The notes under the pieces: model-generated
What the model saw: only the letters and a program-made list of their open reading frames with translations
Told to the model about the DNA's origin: nothing
The model's database searches: none
Position numbers and translations under genes: made by a program
Part shown: positions 6,444 to 13,747 of the stretch, one piece after another
How the letters are laid out: every line of letters starts with the position of its first letter
Position numbering within the stretch: position 1 is the first letter of the stretch
Assembly (NCBI GenBank): GCA_024404275.1
Contig: JAKSQG010000028.1
Coordinates: 1 to 14,444, forward strand
Source of the DNA: Clostridia bacterium
GTDB lineage: Bacteria; Bacillota; Clostridia; Christensenellales; Aristaeellaceae
DNA length: 14,444 nucleotides
Direction of reading: 5' to 3'

Positions 6444-7104
6444 AGGCTTCGTAAACCTTTCTTGCGTAATAGCGGGTATCATCGGTGGGGATGGTATCAA
6501 TGGTCAGCGTGTGTCCGTCCTCCGAATGGTTCATCATCCAGTACTTGACATTGTTAGCCCCGGCGTGATAGGCACTGGCCATTTTGATGGGGTCGCCGTT
6601 GAATTCCCGGCTCAGACGCCCCAGATAATAGCAGCCGTAACGGATGTTGGTCTCGGGGTCGAACATATCGTCAAAGGTGGTCTTTCCCTCTTCATCCAGC
6701 CAGCGGCAGATATCGGTGAAGGTGCCCTGCATGATCTGCATCAGTCCGCGGGCACCCACGCTGCTGACCGCCTTTGGGTCATAGCTGCTCTAACGCAGGA
6801 TGATGGCTGCCACGAAAGCGGGATGAATGTCGTTTTCGGCGGCGTACTTTTCAATCCAGTCACGGTAGCGCACCGTGTGGCGGTTGACCAGCGTTTCATA
6901 GGCGGCGGCTTCCCGCTCTCTTTCCTGCTCCAGCTGACGGAGGTTGCCCTTCATCAGACCCAGCAGCAGAATGGACAAAATCAGCAGAAGGCTCAGCACG
7001 ATGACTGTTTTAAGCGGAAAAGGCGCTTTCATGGAAAAGAACAGCACTGGTCGCTTCTTTTCCTGTTCGGAACGCCGTCTGCGAACCGTCTGATCTTCAC
7101 TCAT
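6403..7104 (-). CDS. Membrane-anchored lytic transglycosylase (SLT fold), catalytic Glu codon is TAG
   Basis: A 233-residue peptidoglycan lytic transglycosylase that would cleave MurNAc-GlcNAc bonds outside the membrane. It has a basic cytoplasmic N-terminus (RRRR), a single membrane helix at about residues 31-51, a short coiled linker rich in E and R, and an SLT domain from about residue 90. The domain has GARGLMQI at 117-124 and a SAYHAGANNV motif (usually AYNAG) further on. TAG is codon 105 (6790-6792), in AAIILR-TAG-SSYDP. Counting 12 residues to GARG places it at the family's catalytic glutamate ('ES'). The ATG at 7104 is preceded by AAAGGAG (7113-7119) with an 8-base spacer and overlaps the coaE stop by 8 bases. 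It ends with TAA inside the start of the SBP gene. If TAG meant Gln or stop, no active enzyme would be expected. Confidence 0.85.
6790..6792 (-). other. In-frame TAG at the catalytic Glu position of the lytic transglycosylase
   Basis: The minus-strand reading is CGT-TAG-AGC. In SLT domains the invariant E-S pair precedes GARGLMQ by 12 residues. Here TAG is followed by S and the spacing to GARGLMQ is exactly 12. This is the most informative of the four sites for assigning an amino acid. The base following TAG is A. Confidence 0.85.
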
Positions 7105-7708
7105 GGCGCATGCTCCTTTCCGCGGCGCGCAGCAACCGCCGCGCTCGCTTTTGCGTTTCTCCAAGCGGTCTGTCATTTTGGATCACATGATCCGCCCGCT
7201 TTGCTTTCTCGTCAAGCGGCATCTGCGCATCGATGCGCGCTTCCGCTTCCGCTGCCGGCAGATGATCGCGGCGATGGATGCGGCGGATCTGCGTCCCCCG
7301 GCGCACGGTGACGCACCAGGTCTCATCGCACAAGCGGTCCATGCCCGTTTCAAACAGCAGGGGGACATCCCACACCAGCACCGCTGCCGCGCTTTCCCCG
7401 GTCTGCCGCTGCATGCGGCCAATGACCAGCGGATGCAGGATGGCGTTCAGCTTTTCCAGCGCTTCGGGATGCCCAAACACCGCTTGCCCGAGGGCACGGC
7501 GGTTGAGCACTTCACCGTTGAATACCTCATCCCCAAAGACAGCGCGGATCTGCGGCAAAGCTTCGCCGCCCTCCGCGGTCAGTTCATGGGAGATGGCATC
7601 AGCATCCAGCACCGGTACACCCAGCGTACGCAGATAGCGGGCCACCGTGCTTTTGCCGCAGGCGATGCCGCCTGTCAGACCGATTACATACGGCTTATTT
7701 GGTTTCAT
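7097..7708 (-). CDS. coaE: Dephospho-CoA kinase
   Basis: The last enzyme of coenzyme A synthesis, phosphorylating the 3'-hydroxyl of the dephospho-CoA ribose with ATP. It is 203 residues long, the normal family size. The P-loop GGIACGKST is at residues 14-22, followed by the substrate-site DADAISHEL. The central HP motif is 'AILHPLV', then WDVPLLFE, where the Asp contacts substrate. The lid region has 'RRDHLPAAEAEARIDAQMPLDEK', matching the usual R-x-x-x-Q-x-x-x-x-K pattern. The start codon ATG overlaps the last 14 bases of polA, which suggests translational coupling, and the TGA overlaps the start of the lytic transglycosylase. The order polA-coaE-transglycosylase is, as I recall, seen in other Clostridia. 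Confidence 0.95.
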   Translation of the reverse strand: MKPNKPYVIGLTGGIACGKSTVARYLRTLGVPVLDADAISHELTAEGGEALPQIRAVFGDEVFNGEVLNRRALGQAVFGHPEALEKLNAILHPLVIGRMQRQTGESAAAVLVWDVPLLFETGMDRLCDETWCVTVRRGTQIRRIHRRDHLPAAEAEARIDAQMPLDEKAKRADHVIQNDRPLGETQKRARRLLRAAERSMRHE

Positions 7709-10238
7709 ACCAGCTCTTTCCGGTGTGCACTTCTACGGTCAGCGGCACATCCAGCTCCATCACGTGCTCCATGCAGTCGCGCAGCAGCGCTTCCACCACA
7801 GCGCTTTCCTCCTCGGGGCATTCGATGATCAGTTCATCGTGTACCTGCAGAATGAGACGAGCCTTCAAGCCCTTCTCCTTGAGGGCACTGTGCACACGCA
7901 CCATGGCCAGCTTGATAATATCGGCAGCTGTGCCCTGCACAGGCGTGTTCATGGCGGCACGCTCGCCGAAGGAGCGCACATTGGCATTGGCCGCCTTGAG
8001 CTCGGGCAGTCTGCGCACACGGCCGAACAGCGTGCGGCTTTCCCCCGCGGCATAGCCATCGGCCACCGCTTTTTTCATAAAGCGCTGCACGCCGGGATAG
8101 GTCTCAAAATACTTTTGGATGAAGGCATCGGCTTCCTTGCGGCTCATGCCCGTGTTGCGCGCCAAGCCGAAACCGCTGATGCCATACACCAGCCCGAAGT
8201 TGACCGCCTTGGCGTTGGAGCGCAGCTGCGGCGTTACCTCTTCGATGGGGATTCCCGCCACCTCTGCCGCCGTACGGGCGTGGATATCCTGTCCCCTGCG
8301 GAAGGCGTCCAGCATGGCGGCATCGCCCGAGAAGTGCGCCAGGATGCGCAGCTCGATCTGGCTGTAGTCGGCATCCACCAGCACACAGCCGGGGGCAGCC
8401 GTGAAGGCGCGGCGGATTTCCCGTCCCAGCGGCGTACGCACAGGAATGTTCTGCAGATTGGGCTCCGCGCTGGAGATACGCCCCGTAGCGGTGCCCGTCT
8501 GGTCGAAGCTGGTGTGGATGCGCCCGTCGGGCCCGATCTTTCGGATCAATGCCTCGATGTAGGTGCTGTTCAGCTTGCTGACCTGACGATACTCCAGAAT
8601 CATGCCAATGACAGGATGATCGTCCTTCAGCGCTTCCAGCGTATCGGCATCGGTACTGTAGCCCTTCTGCGTCTTTTTGCCGGCACGAAGGCCCAGCTTT
8701 TCAAACAGGATAACACCCAGCTGCTTGGGAGAATTGATGTTGAAGGTTTCGCCCGATGCGGCATAGATCATTTCCTGCAGTTCCTTTTCCCGGGCGGACA
8801 GACGGCTGCCGATATCCCGCAGCACCTGCGCATCGGCGCAGAAGCCCACGCTTTCCATATCGCGGAGTACAGTCAAAAGCGGCAGCTCGATCTCATCCAT
8901 GACGCGGGTCAGTTTCTCTTTTTTCAGGGCGGCTTCCTGACGCTGCATCAGCGTCAGCACACCCGAGGCATCGTTATCGGCAAAGGCGGACAGATGATAA
9001 CTCTTTTCCTGCGGATTGAGCACATACGCCGCCAGCATGGTATCAAAGGCAATTTCGGGCAGCGGACGGCCCTCCGCCGCAAGGCGGTGCAAAAGACGCT
9101 TGCCGTCATGGGTAATGACCTTGCCCTGCCACAACGCATCACAGTCGGAAAGCGGATCGCCGCCCATCGCGGGCAGATCAAACAGCCCGATCTGACCGCC
9201 CAGCTGCACACGGGCACGGCTGGTGCCCAACGCTGCCGAAAGGGTTTCATCTCCCAGCAGCACGGCAGGGATACCCTTCGCCAGTTTCTGCGCGGCGGCG
9301 GCATCCAGCTCGGTCCAATCTTCAAAAACAGGGGCTTCAACCGGCGTTTCGGTCTCGGTCTCCGCTGCGGCGGCGGAAGTGCCGAACTCTTTTTCCAGAC
9401 GCTGCGCCAGCTGCATCAGACCGTACTTTTTCATCAGCGGCACGGCGTCCGCCATATGATGCACATCGTAATCGTCATAGTGCGGCACGATGGGAATGTT
9501 GCGCAAGATGGTGGCAAGATGCTTGGAGAAGCGGCCGCTCTCGGCGCCGTTCCGTACCTTTTCGCCCAGCTTGCCTTTGATCTCCTCCGCGTGGTCGAGT
9601 ACGTTTTCCAGTGTGCCGTATTCGGTCAACAGCTTGACCGCCGTCTTTTCGCCGATGCCGGCGATGCCTGGAATATGGTCGCTGCTGTCTCCCATCAAGC
9701 CCTTCAGGTCGGTGATCTGCGCGGGCGTGACACCGAACAGCTCCTTGACGCGGGCAGGGGTGCACTCCTCAATTTCGGAAATGCCCTTGCGGGTCAAAAG
9801 CAGCGTGACCTCGTCATCCACCAGCTGCAGGGCGTCGCGGTCGCCGGTCAGCAGCAGCGCGTCCAGACCGTGGGCACGGCAATCCAGCGACAGGGTGCCC
9901 AGAATGTCGTCCGCCTCATAGCCGGAAAGGCTCAGTACCCCCAGCCCCATGGCGGACAGGATCTCCTTGATGATGGCAAACTGGGGCTTGAGCTCCTCCG
10001 GCGTGGCGGCACGCCCGGCCTTGTATTCCGCATACTCGGTATGGCGGAAGGTGGGCGCATGCTCGTCAAAAGCCACGGCGCAGCAGCGGGGCTGACGCTC
10101 CCGGATACAACGCAGCAGCATCATCAAAAAGCCATGCACGGCATTGGTATACACCCCGTCATGGTCCATCAGCGGCAGGGCATGAAAAGCCCGGTACATC
10201 AGGCTGTTTCCGTCCACAATCAGCAGTACATCCCGCAT
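7695..10238 (-). CDS. polA: DNA polymerase I
   Basis: A repair and Okazaki-fragment processing polymerase of 847 residues. The N-terminal 5' nuclease (about 1-285) opens with LLIVDGNSLMYRAFHALP and contains LTGDRDALQLV and GLMGDSSDHIPGIAGIGEKTA. A low-complexity Ala/Thr/Glu linker lies near residues 285-300. The 3'-5' exonuclease-like domain (about 300-465) lacks the Exo I D-x-E motif and keeps only fragments of Exo II/III, so proofreading is probably absent, as in Bacillus-type Pol I. The polymerase domain is complete: motif A DYSQIE with catalytic D624, the O-helix RSNAKAVNFGLVYG with K677, and motif C QVHDE with D801. The ATG at 10238 is chosen because CCTCC on the plus strand (10247-10251) gives GGAGG 8 bases upstream and the protein begins exactly like the family. 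An open frame extends further upstream but covers the promoter. Stop TAA. Confidence 0.97.
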   Translation of the reverse strand: MRDVLLIVDGNSLMYRAFHALPLMDHDGVYTNAVHGFLMMLLRCIRERQPRCCAVAFDEHAPTFRHTEYAEYKAGRAATPEELKPQFAIIKEILSAMGLGVLSLSGYEADDILGTLSLDCRAHGLDALLLTGDRDALQLVDDEVTLLLTRKGISEIEECTPARVKELFGVTPAQITDLKGLMGDSSDHIPGIAGIGEKTAVKLLTEYGTLENVLDHAEEIKGKLGEKVRNGAESGRFSKHLATILRNIPIVPHYDDYDVHHMADAVPLMKKYGLMQLAQRLEKEFGTSAAAAETETETPVEAPVFEDWTELDAAAAQKLAKGIPAVLLGDETLSAALGTSRARVQLGGQIGLFDLPAMGGDPLSDCDALWQGKVITHDGKRLLHRLAAEGRPLPEIAFDTMLAAYVLNPQEKSYHLSAFADNDASGVLTLMQRQEAALKKEKLTRVMDEIELPLLTVLRDMESVGFCADAQVLRDIGSRLSAREKELQEMIYAASGETFNINSPKQLGVILFEKLGLRAGKKTQKGYSTDADTLEALKDDHPVIGMILEYRQVSKLNSTYIEALIRKIGPDGRIHTSFDQTGTATGRISSAEPNLQNIPVRTPLGREIRRAFTAAPGCVLVDADYSQIELRILAHFSGDAAMLDAFRRGQDIHARTAAEVAGIPIEEVTPQLRSNAKAVNFGLVYGISGFGLARNTGMSRKEADAFIQKYFETYPGVQRFMKKAVADGYAAGESRTLFGRVRRLPELKAANANVRSFGERAAMNTPVQGTAADIIKLAMVRVHSALKEKGLKARLILQVHDELIIECPEEESAVVEALLRDCMEHVMELDVPLTVEVHTGKSWYETK

Positions 10239-10259
10239 AGGTCGCACCTCCACAATACC

Positions 10260-10288
10260 ATTATACCACACCCGCGGCAGGAATACAA
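10260..10288 (-). promoter_or_regulatory. Promoter for the polA-coaE-LT-SBP operon
   Basis: On the minus strand TGGTATAATGG gives a perfect TATAAT (10265-10260) with an extended TGn. A weak -35 TTGTAT lies at 10288-10283, 17 bases away. The start point would be about 15 bases from the ribosome binding site, giving a very short leader. No other promoter is evident before the downstream genes of the operon. Confidence 0.7.
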
Positions 10289-10302
10289 AGGGGCGAAAAG
10301 CG

Positions 10303-10326
10303 GCTTGCATGGTAAAAAGCTTGCAT
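10303..10326. repeat. Short direct repeat between divergent promoters
   Basis: GCTTGCAT occurs at 10303-10310 and 10319-10326, 16 bases apart. The second copy overlaps the -35 box of the deacetylase promoter and the first lies just upstream of the polA -35. It could be a shared operator, but with only 8-base units a chance repeat is possible. Confidence 0.3.
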
Positions 10327-10349
10327 CCACAGCGGTTTTTGACTATAAT
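10321..10349 (+). promoter_or_regulatory. Promoter for the deacetylase-topoisomerase operon
   Basis: A perfect TATAAT (10344-10349) lies 17 bases from a partial -35 TTGCAT (10321-10326). It is divergent from the polA promoter within the same 150-base intergenic region. Confidence 0.65.
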
Positions 10350-10374
10350 ATAAGGTATGAAAGTATGCTTTTCC

Positions 10375-10392
10375 GGGAGGATGAACGTTTTG
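10375..10392 (+). promoter_or_regulatory. RBS and TTG start of the deacetylase
   Basis: GGGAGG at 10375-10380 abuts an ATG at 10381, leaving no spacer for it. The TTG at 10390 in the same frame is 9 bases away, a normal distance. The TTG start also gives a compact signal peptide beginning M-K-R-F. The ATG at 10357 lies only 8 bases from the -10 box and has no ribosome binding site. Confidence 0.7.
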
Positions 10393-11736
10393 AAGCGATT
10401 CACCGTGCTTTTAGCCGTTTTGATTTTGCTTCTGCTTGCCGCCTTTGCGCACGCGGAAGAGGTTTCCTATTATACCGAAACGCCGGAGCTGCTCCGCTTC
10501 AGCCAGACCATCAGTGAGAAAAAAACGGTCGGCAAAAAGGGCTGGTACACCTGTACCTATCCCAAAACCGCCCGTGAGGATGTCAACGCCGCCATCGCCT
10601 CTTTGGTGGACGACATGACCGCCGCTCAGCTGGACGCGCTGAAGGCGCTCAAGTGTGAGGACGAAGCCTGGCTGGATACGGGAGCCGAAATCAGCCGCAC
10701 CGGCGAAAAGTATCTGAGTTTTCTGCTCATCAGCCGGCTGTCGAGCGACAACACACTGGTCAACACCGATATGACCACCCGTGTCTATGACATGGAAAGC
10801 GGTACTCAGCTTTTTCTGACGGATCTGTTTGACACCGGGTCCGATTTTTGGACACTGCTTGAGCAGGAGGTGCGCACCCAGCTGACCGCTTACTTCGGCG
10901 AGGCTGTCGCCCCCGACACCGACGCGCTGGACGCCCTGTGCCGCCGCGAAGCGCTGGAAAAGGCCGATTTTACGTTGGAAGCCGCATCTCTGCAGCTGCA
11001 CTACCCGGCGGATGTACTCTACGAAGGCAAGGAAACGCTGATGCATGTGCGCCTGTGGTACAGGGATGTGCGCCCGCTGATGAACGGAGCCGCTGCCCAG
11101 AGTGTGGATAACAGCCGCTACCGCATGGTCGCAATGACGTATGATGACGGTCCCTCGGTCTATACCAAGCGGCTGCTCAATTATTACCGCAACTATGGCT
11201 ATAAATGCACCTTCTTCGTCATTGGTCAGCGCTTTGGCTATGCCAACACCCTGCAGCGTGAACATGACGCCGGGCATCAGGTGGCGAGCCATACCTACGC
11301 GCATGACATCGTCACCCGCAAGACCATTGACTGGTGCCTGGATGACTGGGCTAAAATGACAAACGGCATGCAGCGCCTCTTTGGCAAAGCGCCGGTTTGC
11401 ATGCGTGCCCCGGGCGGCAACGACCACAGCTATATGTACGAGGGCAATGTGCCGCTCATCCACTGGTCATGGTCGGCAGCGGACGCAGTGGGCAACAACT
11501 GGAGCGATGAAAAATACGCCAACCGCATCATTGCCAATGTGCGGGATGGCGGCATCATCCTGATGCACGATATCAACAATCTGGTAGCGGATTACTCCAT
11601 CCGTGTACTGCGTCATCTGCAGGACAACGGCTGGATGGCCGTGACCATCGAGGACCTGTTTATGGACGCCGGCTACGCACTGGAAAGCGGCCACATCTAC
11701 TACAGCACCCACGAGATCATCACCGAACCCAAATGA
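10390..11736 (+). CDS. Secreted polysaccharide deacetylase with PdaC-like N-terminal domain
   Basis: A 448-residue exported carbohydrate esterase family 4 protein that would remove N-acetyl groups from peptidoglycan or another amino-sugar polymer. The signal peptide (KRF plus a long leucine-rich core ending AFAHA) starts at the TTG. Residues about 20-235 resemble the DUF3298/DUF4163-type domain found ahead of the catalytic domain in PdaC and RsiV proteins. The NodB domain has TYDDGP (250-255, D252 the likely base, D253 a metal ligand), H301 and H305 in HTYAHD as metal ligands, RAPGG (339-343), and LMHD with H393. The usual Pro after the second His is Asp (D306), a minor deviation. It ends TGA 10 bases before the topoisomerase B subunit, so the two are probably co-transcribed. 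No lipobox is seen. Confidence 0.9.
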   Translation: MKRFTVLLAVLILLLLAAFAHAEEVSYYTETPELLRFSQTISEKKTVGKKGWYTCTYPKTAREDVNAAIASLVDDMTAAQLDALKALKCEDEAWLDTGAEISRTGEKYLSFLLISRLSSDNTLVNTDMTTRVYDMESGTQLFLTDLFDTGSDFWTLLEQEVRTQLTAYFGEAVAPDTDALDALCRREALEKADFTLEAASLQLHYPADVLYEGKETLMHVRLWYRDVRPLMNGAAAQSVDNSRYRMVAMTYDDGPSVYTKRLLNYYRNYGYKCTFFVIGQRFGYANTLQREHDAGHQVASHTYAHDIVTRKTIDWCLDDWAKMTNGMQRLFGKAPVCMRAPGGNDHSYMYEGNVPLIHWSWSAADAVGNNWSDEKYANRIIANVRDGGIILMHDINNLVADYSIRVLRHLQDNGWMAVTIEDLFMDAGYALESGHIYYSTHEIITEPK

Positions 11737-11746
11737 GAGGATCAAA

Positions 11747-13723
11747 ATGGCAGATAATTCTTACAACGCGGGAAAAATTCAAGTTTTGGAAGGTCTGGAC
11801 GCGGTCCGTATGCGTCCCGGCATGTACATCGGCACCACCTCCGTGCGCGGTCTGCACCACCTGTTATGGGAGATCGTGGACAACGGCATCGATGAGGCGC
11901 TGGCCGGCCATGCCACCGAGGTACAGGTAACGCTGCACAAGGACGGCTCCGCCTCCGTGTGGGATAACGGCCGCGGCGTGCCCGTGGATGAGCATCCCAC
12001 GCTGCATGTCACGGGCATTGAGCTGATCTATACCCGCCTGCACGCGGGCGGCAAATTCGGCAACGACAACTATGCCTATTCCGGCGGTCTGCACGGTGTT
12101 GGCGCTTCGGTGGTCAACGCGCTTTCCAAATGGATGGTAGTCGATTCCTACCGCGATTGGACGCACTATCAGATGCGCTTTGAGACCGTATGGGATGAAA
12201 AAGAAAAGAAGTTCCACGGCGGCCGCCCCGTGACCGGGCTGCAGAAGCTCGGGAACACCCGTAAGCGCGGCACGCTGGTGCGCTTCATGCCCGATGATAC
12301 CATTTTTACCGAGGATCACCGTTTTAACGGCGAGACCGTTTCCCGCCGTCTGCGGGAACTGGCGTACCTCAACAAGGGGCTCAAGATCCTGTTTGTGGAT
12401 GAGCGTGCCAAAGAAGAAAAGGACCGGCAGATGGAATTCTGCTATGCCGGCGGCATCAGCGATTATGTCAAATTCCTGAACAGGGACAAATCACCCCTGC
12501 ATGATGAGCCCATCCTGCTGGAGGGCAAAAAGGACGACGTCATCTGCTCCGTGGCCATGCAGTACACCGACGGCTACACCGAATCGGTGTTCAGCTATGT
12601 CAACAACATTCCCACCGGTGAGGGCGGCACCCACGAGATGGGCTTCCGCACCGCCATGACCCGCGCCTTCAACGATTATGCCCGCAAGATCGGCGCGCTC
12701 AAGGAAAAGGACAACAATCTGGCCGGTGAGGACTTCCGTGAGGGTCTGACCGCCGTGGTGACCGTGATGGTCAAAAACCCGCAGTTTGAAGGACAGACCA
12801 AGGGACGCCTTGGCAACAGCGAGGTCAAGCCCGCCGTGGAAGCCATTCTGTCGCTGCGGCTGGCTGAGTTCCTGGAGAACCTCAAAAACGGCGAGCTGGC
12901 GCAGAAGATCATTGAAAAAGCCGTCAAATCGGCCAAAGTGCGCGAGGCTGCCCGCAAGGCGCGTGACGCCGCCCGCGTGCGCAACTCGCTGGAAGCTGCG
13001 CCGCTGGTGGGCAAGCTGTCCAGCTGCACCGGCCGCAAGCCGCAGGAAAACGAGCTGTTCATCGTGGAGGGCGACTCCGCAGGCGGCAGCGCCAAGCAGG
13101 GCCGTGACCGCCGCTTTCAGGCCATTCTGCCGCTGCGCGGCAAGCCGCTCAACGCCGAAAAGAAGCGCCTCGATCAGGTGCTGGCCAATGAAGAATTCCG
13201 CAGCATCATCACGGCGCTTGGCACCAACATCGATGAGGACTTTGACCTGAACTCCCTCAAATATCACAAGGTCATCATCCTCTCCGATGCCGACCAGGAC
13301 GGCGCGCACATCCGCGCCATTCTGCTCACCTTCTTCTACCGCTACATGCGCGAGCTGGTAGCACAGGGACATGTGTACATCGGCATGCCGCCGCTGTATC
13401 TGGTCAAGCGCCCCGGCAGCGAGGAATACGCCTATGACGACAAAGCGCTGCGTGAGCTGACCGCCGGTAAAAAGAACTATTCCATCCAGCGCTACAAAGG
13501 TCTGGGTGAAATGAACCCTGAGCAATTGTGGGAGACCACCATGGACCCTGCCCGCCGCCGCCTGATGCAGGTCACGCTGGAGGACGCCGCCCGCGAGGAT
13601 GAGATCATCACCGTGCTGATGGGCGACAAGGTCGATCCCCGCCGTGAATACATCATCAGCCACGCCGAATTCAACAAGGTGGACAATTTTGAACAGCACG
13701 CCGATCACATCGGCCAGAAATAA
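11747..13723 (+). CDS. Type IIA DNA topoisomerase subunit B (GyrB/ParE)
   Basis: The ATPase subunit, of 658 residues, a usual length for Firmicutes GyrB or ParE. The GHKL ATPase has E42 and N46 in LLWEIVDNGIDEAL, then DNGRGVPVD and a GGLHGVGASVVNALS lid. The transducer domain follows. The Toprim domain has FIVEGDSAGGS with E441 and DADQDGAH with D514, D516 and D518. The C-terminus has the conserved YKGLGEMNPEQLWETTMDP. The protein lacks the long insert of enterobacterial GyrB. The ATG at 11747 follows GAGAGG with a 6-base spacer. Subunit A begins 24 bases after the TAA. The C-terminal motifs look gyrase-like, but no dnaN/recF neighbours are visible and many Clostridia have two topoisomerase pairs, so gyrase and topoisomerase IV are not separated here. 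Confidence 0.93.
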   Translation: MADNSYNAGKIQVLEGLDAVRMRPGMYIGTTSVRGLHHLLWEIVDNGIDEALAGHATEVQVTLHKDGSASVWDNGRGVPVDEHPTLHVTGIELIYTRLHAGGKFGNDNYAYSGGLHGVGASVVNALSKWMVVDSYRDWTHYQMRFETVWDEKEKKFHGGRPVTGLQKLGNTRKRGTLVRFMPDDTIFTEDHRFNGETVSRRLRELAYLNKGLKILFVDERAKEEKDRQMEFCYAGGISDYVKFLNRDKSPLHDEPILLEGKKDDVICSVAMQYTDGYTESVFSYVNNIPTGEGGTHEMGFRTAMTRAFNDYARKIGALKEKDNNLAGEDFREGLTAVVTVMVKNPQFEGQTKGRLGNSEVKPAVEAILSLRLAEFLENLKNGELAQKIIEKAVKSAKVREAARKARDAARVRNSLEAAPLVGKLSSCTGRKPQENELFIVEGDSAGGSAKQGRDRRFQAILPLRGKPLNAEKKRLDQVLANEEFRSIITALGTNIDEDFDLNSLKYHKVIILSDADQDGAHIRAILLTFFYRYMRELVAQGHVYIGMPPLYLVKRPGSEEYAYDDKALRELTAGKKNYSIQRYKGLGEMNPEQLWETTMDPARRRLMQVTLEDAAREDEIITVLMGDKVDPRREYIISHAEFNKVDNFEQHADHIGQK

Positions 13724-13747
13724 CCGTCCCTTTCAAAGGAGCCTTTT

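Noticed and set aside
6790..6792. Pyrrolysine as the meaning of TAG
   Set aside because: No methylamine methyltransferase or pyl genes are in the window, and the transglycosylase site needs an acidic catalytic residue. It cannot be excluded genome-wide, but it explains these sites poorly.
1927..6792. Assembly or base-calling errors creating the TAGs
   Set aside because: Errors would be expected to yield TAA, TGA and frameshifts as well. All four being TAG, with zero other lesions, makes this unlikely, though reads were not available to check.
1735..7104. Treating the TAG-split genes as six separate short genes
   Set aside because: Downstream pieces lack ribosome binding sites at their first ATG, and the pieces are halves of single domains in the same frame.
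10357..10389. ATG starts at 10357 and 10381 for the deacetylase
   Set aside because: The first is too close to the -10 box and has no ribosome binding site. The second directly abuts GGGAGG. TTG at 10390 has proper spacing and a better signal peptide.
10239..10403. Extending polA upstream in its open frame to 10403
   Set aside because: The extension would cover the polA promoter and ribosome binding site and adds 55 residues with no counterpart in the family.
7647..10517. A 956-codon open frame on the plus strand, antisense to coaE and polA
   Set aside because: It is a by-product of the rarity of CTA, TTA and TCA codons in polA and coaE. It has low-complexity, His/Gln-rich composition, no recognisable domain, and covers the divergent promoters. 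polA on the other strand is certain.
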